64,000 bases of DNA. Origin: Haloglomus litoreum. Its GTDB lineage: Archaea; Halobacteriota; Halobacteria; Halobacteriales; Haloarculaceae. Location of the stretch: assembly GCF_029338515.1 (NCBI RefSeq), contig NZ_CP119988.1, positions 2,914,001-2,978,000 on the forward strand. Reading direction: 5' to 3'. A program made the translations under genes and the position numbers. The notes below the pieces were generated by a model that was not told the origin of the DNA, did not search any database, and worked only from the letters and a program-made list of their open reading frames with translations. Positions 58,485-64,000 of the stretch are shown here, one piece after another (position 1 is the first letter of the stretch; every line of letters starts with the position of its first letter).

Positions 58485-59876
58485 ATGAGTCGGTCCCCGT
58501 CCCTCGGCGTTCTCCTCGACCACACCCGCGACATGGTCATCCTGGTCGACGAGGCGGGGACGATCACCTACGCCAACGGGGCCGTCGAGGACATCCTCGG
58601 GCGGTCCCCCGAGGACTTCGAGGGGCGGACCGTCTTCGACGAGATCCATCCCGACGACATCGGGGGGGCCCGCGCCGCGTTCGAGGAGACCATCGAGAGC
58701 GAGTCCTTCGTCGAGACGACCTGCGAGTACCGCTGTCGGGCGGCGGACGGCTCCTGGGTCTGGCTCGAGAGCCGGATGTCGAACCTGACCGACGACGAAC
58801 TCGACGGCTACGTCTGCTCCTCGCGCGACATCACGGACCGTGTCGAGGCCCAGCAAGACCGGGAGGCGATGACCAGACGGCTCCAGGAACTGTCGGCCAC
58901 CACGGGCGACGTGCTCTGGATGTTCACCGCCGACTTCTCGGAGCTCCTGTTCGTCAACCCCGCGTACGAGGACGTGTACGGGGGAAGTATCGAGGCGCTG
59001 GAGGCCGACCCACAGCGGTTCCTGGACACCATCCATCCCGACGACGTCGAGGCCGTCAGGGAGGCGATGGCGTGTCTCGACGCGGGGAACCCCATCGACA
59101 TGGAGTACCGGGTGAACCCGGACCGGGACTACCGCACCTGGGTCTGGGTCCAGGCCGAGCCCATCGTCGAGGACGGAGAGGTCGCCCGCATCACCGGCTT
59201 CACGCGCGACATCACCGACCGATACCGGCGCGAGCGACATCTCTACGTCATGGACAACCTCCTGCGGCACAACATCCGCAACGACGTCAACACCATCTCC
59301 GGCACCGCCGAACTGATCAAGCAGGACGCCCCGGAGGTTGCCGAGCAGGCCGCGGTCATCCGGAAGACCGGCGACGACCTCCTCCGGAGCGCGGAGAAGG
59401 AGCGCGACATCATCGAACTGCTGACCGGGCCGGTCACCGCGGAGCGGGTCGACGTGGTTGTGGCGGTCGAGCGGGCCATCGAGACCATCAGTGACCGTGG
59501 CCTCGCGGCCGACGTCACCGTCTCGGCGCCCGAGACGGCCGATGCCCAGGCCCTGCCGGAGCTTCATCTCGCCATCGCGGAGCTCATCGAGAACGCCATC
59601 CTCCACAGCGACGCCGACGCGCCGCCCGTCCCGGTCACCGTCGAGGTCGACGCGGAGCGGATCGGGGTTCTGGTCGAAAGCGAGACGCCACCCATCCCCG
59701 AGATGGAGGTGGCGGTCCTCCGGGGCGACCACGAGATGGACGGCCTCTACCACAGTACCGGGCTCGGGCTCTGGCTCGTCTACTGGGTCGTCGAACTCTC
59801 GGACGGCCGTATCGAGGTGAGCCGCCACGACAGCCTGAACCGCATCCGGATCGAACTGCCCCGTCGGGGGAGGTGA
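58485..59876 (+). CDS. double-PAS sensor histidine kinase
   Basis: 463-aa soluble kinase with two PAS domains (about residues 5-125 and 140-250, each ending in RDITDR), then an H-box-like motif MDNLLRHNIRNDVNTISG characteristic of haloarchaeal kinases. The N-box is AIAELIENAILHSD. The G1 box is weak (VESETPPIPEME) but a G2-like GLGLWLVYWVV is present. Likely senses a cytoplasmic redox or small-molecule signal. No response regulator adjacent. Confidence 0.87.
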   Translation: MSRSPSLGVLLDHTRDMVILVDEAGTITYANGAVEDILGRSPEDFEGRTVFDEIHPDDIGGARAAFEETIESESFVETTCEYRCRAADGSWVWLESRMSNLTDDELDGYVCSSRDITDRVEAQQDREAMTRRLQELSATTGDVLWMFTADFSELLFVNPAYEDVYGGSIEALEADPQRFLDTIHPDDVEAVREAMACLDAGNPIDMEYRVNPDRDYRTWVWVQAEPIVEDGEVARITGFTRDITDRYRRERHLYVMDNLLRHNIRNDVNTISGTAELIKQDAPEVAEQAAVIRKTGDDLLRSAEKERDIIELLTGPVTAERVDVVVAVERAIETISDRGLAADVTVSAPETADAQALPELHLAIAELIENAILHSDADAPPVPVTVEVDAERIGVLVESETPPIPEMEVAVLRGDHEMDGLYHSTGLGLWLVYWVVELSDGRIEVSRHDSLNRIRIELPRRGR

Positions 59877-59990
59877 CGGGCCCCGGCAACGGCCGACCCC
59901 ACCGGTCGGACGGCCAGCGGCAATCGGACGACAGGCGACGGACCGAGGGCGACCCGCCCCTGTGCAGCCCCCGTACCCGGCTCCACCGCT

Positions 59991-60833
59991 TCATCCCTCG
60001 CGCGCGACCAGCAGGAGCAGCAGCCCGAACAGCCCACACAGTGCCGCGACGTACCAGCCCACCCCAGCGCCGATGGTCGCGACGGCGGCGGCCCCGATAC
60101 CCAGGAACAGCAGCGCCAGGGCGCCGGCGGCCAGCTGTACCTGCGGGTTCGGGTCCCGACCCGTTTCCGGGGCCGCCTCAGCGACGATGGCGTCCAGCGC
60201 CGCTGTGACGTCGTCCAGCCGGTCGGTCGGGACCAGCAGGCGGGTCGTGCTCCGGCCGAGCCGCCCGGGGCGAGCCGGGATCGACAGCGTGACCAGCGTC
60301 AGCGGCCCGAGCGGGCGCACCCGGTAGCCAGTCACGCGGTCGAGGTCGAACACCCGGGCGCCCGCGTCGAGGACGGCGCGTTCCGGGTCGATGGTCCCCC
60401 GGGTCGTCGCGACGGCGTACGTCACCCCGGCGAGGACGCCGCCCACGGCGACGAGTCCCGTCAGCCGGGGGTCGAGCAGCCAGGGCCCCGCGAGCGCCGC
60501 GGCGCCCAGCAGTCCGAGCGCGACCCGTTGGCGCAGGGAGAGCGCCAGTCCCACGGTCATCTCCTCGGGGTAGAACCGCGGTCGCTGGTCGGGGTCGCGG
60601 AGCATCGGGAGCAGGTAGAGTACGGAGGCGGGGCCACCGACCAGTACGAGGACGACGACCAGCAGCCGGACCGCCGTGTTCCCGGTCAGGAGCGCCAGTC
60701 CGACGACGGCCAGGAGTGCCGCGGCCGCCAGCCCGAACACGCCGTGGAGGAGCGCGGCGCCGACCAGATACAGCCCCCGGAGCCACCGCTCGGTGGTCGC
60801 GTCGTGGCGCCACGTGACGCTGGTGGCCATCAT
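59991..60833 (-). CDS. multi-pass membrane protein, possible PH-like domain
   Basis: 280-aa protein with hydrophobic spans near residues 20-50, 58-75, 105-145 and 230-275. Between them is a soluble section (about 145-220, ERAVLDAGARVFDLDRVTGYRVRPLGPLTLVTLSI) whose strand pattern recalls bacterial PH-like membrane proteins. ATG-ATG start at 60833. Function unknown. Confidence 0.6.
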   Translation of the reverse strand: MMATSVTWRHDATTERWLRGLYLVGAALLHGVFGLAAAALLAVVGLALLTGNTAVRLLVVVLVLVGGPASVLYLLPMLRDPDQRPRFYPEEMTVGLALSLRQRVALGLLGAAALAGPWLLDPRLTGLVAVGGVLAGVTYAVATTRGTIDPERAVLDAGARVFDLDRVTGYRVRPLGPLTLVTLSIPARPGRLGRSTTRLLVPTDRLDDVTAALDAIVAEAAPETGRDPNPQVQLAAGALALLFLGIGAAAVATIGAGVGWYVAALCGLFGLLLLLVAREG

Positions 60834-61123
60834 CCGACCCTGCGCCGGTTGCGGGCAAAGGCGTATCGGCGGCTGGTCGGGTGTTGGCCAGGCGGTGTTC
60901 GAATCGGAACCGGCGGCGACGGGGGGTGTGCAGCGATTCGTGTGCTGACGACGACAGCGACGGGACCCTGCTGCGAGGAGCCGTGCGGCGGGTTGTCGCG
61001 GGTGGCTCCTCGCCGGGCCCGCCCCGTGCGTTGCGCCGTGGCACGGATGCTGGTACTGCCACCCGGTCCCTGCGCCCGACAGGAGCAGCCACCCAGAGCA
61101 CGGCTGGACGGCAGGGACGGAGG

Positions 61124-61128
61124 TTTAT
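61124..61128 (+). promoter_or_regulatory. TATA-like box for the AI-2E family gene (gap 60834-61152)
   Basis: TTTAT 27 bp before the ATG at 61153 predicts a leaderless transcript. The rest of the 319-nt gap holds no recognisable gene. Confidence 0.5.
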
Positions 61129-61152
61129 GGTCGCGCCTGTGAACAATCCGGT

Positions 61153-62367
61153 ATGAAGGTTCCCGTCTCGAAGTCCCGCGGCGCGTGGTGGGTGATCGGG
61201 GCCGCACTCGCCGGATTCCTCCTCTTCGTGGCGTACTCGTTCGTGGGAACGTTCGTGCTGGCGCTGTTCGTCTACTACGGGACGCGACCGTTCTACACCC
61301 GGTTGCGGCGCCGGTTACCCTCGTCGTCGCTCGCCGCGGCCCTGGCGCTCCTGGCGCTCGCGCTGCCGGTGCTCATCCTCGTGACCTACGCGCTGGCCAT
61401 CGGTCTGCAGGAGTTCCAGCGGTTCCGCCAGACCGCCGACCTCGGGCCGCTGGAGGAGGCCGTGGCGCCGTACCTCAACGTGTCCGACGCCGTCGGTGAC
61501 CCGGCGACGCTGCTGTCGGACCCCAGCGCCCGCCGCGCGCTCGAGGGCGCCATCGGTCCGGCACTGGACTCGCTGGGGTTCGTCGGGAACGGCCTGCTCC
61601 ACCTGTTCATCGTCTTCGCGGCCGCCTTCTACATGCTCCGGGACGGCCCCCGTCTCACCCGGTGGGCGGTCCGCCGGTTCGGCAACGAGAGCGGCGTCCT
61701 CGACTCGTTCCTCGAGAGCGTCGACACCGACCTCCACAGCGTCTACACCGGGAACCTCCTGAACGCGGTCTTCACCGCCGGCATCGGTGCCGTCGTCTAC
61801 TCCCTGCTGAACTTCGTCTCGCCGGCCGGGAGCGCAATCCCGTACCCCGCACTCGTGGGGCTGCTGGCGGGCGCCGCGAGCCTCGTCCCCGTCGTCGGGA
61901 TGAAGCTGGTGTACGTTCCCGTCGGCATCTACCTGTTCGTCGTCGCCGGCGCAACCGGGGCGCCGCTCTGGTTCCCCGTCGCGTTCGCCGCCCTCTCGTT
62001 CGTCGTCGTCGACACCATCCCGGACCTCCTGCTCCGGCCGTACGTCTCCGGGCGCAACCTCCACGTCGGGCTGATCATGTTCGCCTACATCTTCGGGCCG
62101 CTGCTGTTCGGCTGGTACGGCATCTTCCTCGGGCCGTTCCTGCTGGTGGTGCTCTACCACTTCGCCTACCTCGTCCTGCCGGAGCTGGTCGACGGCGCCC
62201 CCATCCAGCCGGCCGCGGTCGACCCCGGAACGAGCCCGTACGGCCCCGGAGCCGACGCCGCCGAGGGACTGGCGGACGAGCCCAGCGACGACCTGGAGGG
62301 GGCCGAATCGAGCGGACGGCACGACGGCGACCCGGCACCGAGTCCGGACGGCGGGACCGAGGAGTGA
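61153..62367 (+). CDS. AI-2E family transporter-like membrane protein
   Basis: 404-aa protein of the AI-2E/PerM family. Hydrophobic spans near 10-40, 60-85, 145-165 and a C-terminal bundle (200-345) contain the family hallmarks: YTGNLLNAVFTAGIGAVVYSLL, LLAGAASLVPVVGMKLVYVPVG and a terminal FGPLLFGWYGIFLGPFLLVVLYH. The last ~55 residues form an acidic disordered tail. Despite the family name, members can act as Na+/H+ antiporters; the substrate here is unknown. Confidence 0.88.
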   Translation: MKVPVSKSRGAWWVIGAALAGFLLFVAYSFVGTFVLALFVYYGTRPFYTRLRRRLPSSSLAAALALLALALPVLILVTYALAIGLQEFQRFRQTADLGPLEEAVAPYLNVSDAVGDPATLLSDPSARRALEGAIGPALDSLGFVGNGLLHLFIVFAAAFYMLRDGPRLTRWAVRRFGNESGVLDSFLESVDTDLHSVYTGNLLNAVFTAGIGAVVYSLLNFVSPAGSAIPYPALVGLLAGAASLVPVVGMKLVYVPVGIYLFVVAGATGAPLWFPVAFAALSFVVVDTIPDLLLRPYVSGRNLHVGLIMFAYIFGPLLFGWYGIFLGPFLLVVLYHFAYLVLPELVDGAPIQPAAVDPGTSPYGPGADAAEGLADEPSDDLEGAESSGRHDGDPAPSPDGGTEE

Positions 62368-62401
62368 GCCGGCGGGGACTGACCACGGCTGCCCCGGGCC
62401 G

Positions 62402-62647
62402 CTACTCCAGACGGGTGCCGTCCCGGGGACAGTACTCGTGGTCGATCGCACGCGTCCGGTAGCCGCATTCGGGGCAGCTCCGGACCGGCGGCTCGTCGCC
62501 GTCGTCGCCACCACGGAAGAGGAACGGGACGAACGGGAGGAGGAGGAACACGAGCAGCGTGTCGAGGTAGACGTACGCGACGACGCTCACCAGCAGGCTC
62601 GCGAGGAGACCGACGGCCGCGGTGAGCAGGCGGGAACGCGAGGGCAC
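62402..62647 (-). CDS. small membrane protein with zinc ribbon
   Basis: 81-aa protein: a hydrophobic hairpin (about residues 8-45) followed by a short acidic linker and a C-terminal zinc ribbon CPECGYRTRAIDHEYCPRDG. GTG 62647 was chosen, since earlier in-frame sequence is a low-quality Ser/Thr-rich extension reading into the intergenic region. Probably faces the cytoplasm with the ribbon; function unknown. Confidence 0.55.
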   Translation of the reverse strand: MPSRSRLLTAAVGLLASLLVSVVAYVYLDTLLVFLLLPFVPFLFRGGDDGDEPPVRSCPECGYRTRAIDHEYCPRDGTRLE

Positions 62648-62723
62648 GGTCGGCAGGAGGGGCCGAACCCCGGAAACGGTTGCGCTCGCCGGGGGCGGTC
62701 CGGTGGCGGCCGGGGCCGCCCAG

Positions 62724-63449
62724 CTATCGCGTCCCGATCTCGTCCTCGTCCTTGATGACGCGGACGTCGGCCTCGCCGCTGGAGACCTCGTTACAGAGCT
62801 CGTAGAACTCGTTCTGGAGTCCGGCGGGGAACTCCAGCACCCCGACCCACCCGCCGTCGGACTGCCACTCCTCGCGCTGCAGGTCACCGAACTCGCGGAC
62901 CCGCGCCTGCCCGGACCCGGCGTGGTCGGCGGGCAGCCTGACGGCCATCACGACCTCGTCGAACCGGATGGGGATGACCGGGCGGAGCGCCTCCAGCGCG
63001 TCGTCGACCTGGTTCTCGACGGGCTCCATGGGGTCCACCTTGAACCCGGCCTGCTCGAGCGCGCGCTCGATGCGCTCCGGGGGGTGCGGCGTGTCGTCCT
63101 GCTGGGGGTTGACCGCGTTCCGGACGATGGTGTTGACCAGTTGCTTGTGCTTCTGCTCCTGCATCTCCCGGCGCTGTTCGGCCGTGATCTGGATCTCCCC
63201 GCGCCGGATGACCTCCGGGATGATCTCCAGCGGGTCGGTCGTCCCGAACACCTCCTCCAGCGAGTCCTCCGGCGGGCGGTCACCCCGGGAGGCGTCCTCG
63301 AAGACGTCCTCGGCGGCGATGACGTCGTCCAGCTCGCCCTCGAACTCCTCGCGCTTGATGGCGAGCGCGGCGTCCGGGTCCACCAGCACCTCGAAGCGCT
63401 GGCCGTGTGATTCCAGCCGGGCCGTCACGGCCTCGTCGAGTGATATCAT
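62724..63449 (-). CDS. sdo1: ribosome maturation protein SBDS
   Basis: 241-aa archaeal SBDS, which with EF-2-type GTPases promotes release of anti-association factors from the large ribosomal subunit. The N-terminal FYSH domain (GQRFEVLVDPDAALAIKREEF to VFEDASRGDRPPE), the helical middle domain (EIIPEVIRRGEIQITAEQRREM, then HKQLVNTIVRNAVNP) and the C-terminal ferredoxin-like domain are present. ATG 63449; a TATA-like CTTTTAACC lies about 28 bp upstream on the minus strand. Confidence 0.95.
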   Translation of the reverse strand: MISLDEAVTARLESHGQRFEVLVDPDAALAIKREEFEGELDDVIAAEDVFEDASRGDRPPEDSLEEVFGTTDPLEIIPEVIRRGEIQITAEQRREMQEQKHKQLVNTIVRNAVNPQQDDTPHPPERIERALEQAGFKVDPMEPVENQVDDALEALRPVIPIRFDEVVMAVRLPADHAGSGQARVREFGDLQREEWQSDGGWVGVLEFPAGLQNEFYELCNEVSSGEADVRVIKDEDEIGTR

Positions 63450-63584
63450 ACCGCCGGCTACGTGGGCGGATGGTTAAAAGGTGTGTCCCCTGTGGCAGCC
63501 GCATCGCGCCCGACCGGAGAGCGGCCGCTACCGGGGAGAGAACGATGGAGGAGTGGGTGGGGACGGGCGGGGACGCGACGGGCG

Positions 63585-64000
63585 TTACAGCGACCCGGTC
63601 GTGTCGTCGACGGTCCCGGTCGTGTCGTCGACGGTCCCGGTCGTGTCGTCGACGGCGTCGCCGATAGGGTCGGTCGAGTCGTCCGTCGAGTCACCGTCGT
63701 CGGAGGTGGTGTCCGAGGAGCCGTCCGACCCGTCGGGCAGCGGGTCGTCGTCACCGCTCAGGGTGTCGTCGCCACCGCTCAGTGGGTCGTCACCGCTGGT
63801 GCTGCCACTGCCCGACGAGGGGGCCCCGCCGACGACGATGTTGCGCGGGTCGCTCCCGCCGAACGTGGTCTCCTCGCTGCGGTACTCGTCGGTGCCGTCG
63901 TCGTCGACGTCCGCATCGGCGATGGCGACACGGGCCGGACCGAAGGTGTAGGAGCCGCTCGACGACGGCGCGTTGGCCGCGTAGTTCCGAGTCACCGGCA
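63585..64000 (-). CDS. acidic repetitive protein, 5' end beyond window
   Basis: The frame is open from the window edge to the stop at 63585; an internal GTG (63995) is unlikely to be the start. The visible 138 residues begin with a folded-looking stretch (FGPARVAIADADVDDDGTDE) and continue as Asp/Ser/Gly/Thr-rich low complexity ending in repeats of DDTTGTV. Such tails occur in haloarchaeal cell-surface and secreted proteins, but no signal or anchor is visible here. The gap 63452-63584 shows no gene. Confidence 0.5.
   Translation of the reverse strand, partial: PVTRNYAANAPSSSGSYTFGPARVAIADADVDDDGTDEYRSEETTFGGSDPRNIVVGGAPSSGSGSTSGDDPLSGGDDTLSGDDDPLPDGSDGSSDTTSDDGDSTDDSTDPIGDAVDDTTGTVDDTTGTVDDTTGSL
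63595..63657. repeat. 21-bp tandem repeat
   Basis: A 21-bp unit starting CCGGTCGTGTCGTCGACGGT occurs three times in a row and encodes the heptapeptide DDTTGTV on the minus strand. Confidence 0.85.

Overview
This window comes from a haloarchaeal chromosome (class Halobacteria). It is GC-rich, its proteins are strongly acidic, and many TATA-like boxes sit about 25-30 bp upstream of start codons. Archaeal markers include Rpo11 (subunit L), aIF2-alpha, Nop10, SBDS, Elp3 and TatA, alongside halophile-specific families (HalX, HalOD1, Bat-type HTH, TbsP). No genus can be named from the sequence alone.

Layout: 1-2 kb holds a truncated hypothetical gene and two small haloarchaeal genes. 2.1-13.6 kb carries two separate type IV pilus-type assembly modules (ATPase plus double-domain membrane platform). 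They are separated by a Trm9-like methyltransferase, a decayed small membrane gene and tRNA-Gly(TCC). The second module ends with a 646-aa protein bearing a prepilin-like N-terminus, and is followed by a HalX response regulator and a RecA-like partner. 15-26 kb holds an HD-domain protein, TatA, tRNA-Arg(CCT), a Tat lipoprotein beta-propeller, the B12-binding subunit of methylmalonyl-CoA mutase with its MeaB chaperone, two sensor kinases, an alpha/beta hydrolase and a Tat-lipoprotein thioredoxin-fold protein paired with a CxxC membrane protein. 26-34 kb is mixed: RDD protein, degenerate kinase, MmgE/PrpD, lipid-kinase-like protein, degenerate Nudix, Elp3. 34-35 kb is a 1.2-kb non-coding stretch full of short hairpins, followed by hisF. 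36-43.6 kb is housekeeping (rpoL, OsmC, aIF2-alpha/nop10), two cation antiporters and an enolase-superfamily enzyme.

The most unusual part is 43.6-51.1 kb. A full-length MutY-type adenine glycosylase gene (50115-51125, minus strand) is accompanied by two detached copies of its own 3' end, at 43640-44091 and 48059-48513. Both copies lose homology to mutY at exactly the same nucleotide, at the end of a shared 10-bp core that lies inside the intact gene at 50563-50572. The leftmost fragment is GC-rich like the chromosome and is probably the original 3' end; the other two are of a different, lower-GC allele type. I read this as two successive insertions into mutY, each bringing a replacement 3' end and pushing the previous one outward. 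The cargo is a SnoaL-like pseudogene split by an IS6-family element with perfect 14-bp ends and 8-bp target duplications, HalOD1, Bat-type and DUF7344-like regulators, and an exported hydrolase-like protein. No recombinase gene is visible.

A second theme is a class of short perfect hairpins with 2-4 nt (mostly 3-nt) loops. They occur singly or in arrays in the long intergenic regions and beside both tRNA genes. They also occur in frame inside a histidine kinase gene, where a 90-bp unit repeats exactly at the N-box.

51-64 kb returns to chromosomal genes: DoxX, a frameshifted tenA, TbsP, a large CHAT-domain protein, glyA, a PAS kinase, an AI-2E family transporter, SBDS and a truncated repetitive acidic protein at the window edge.
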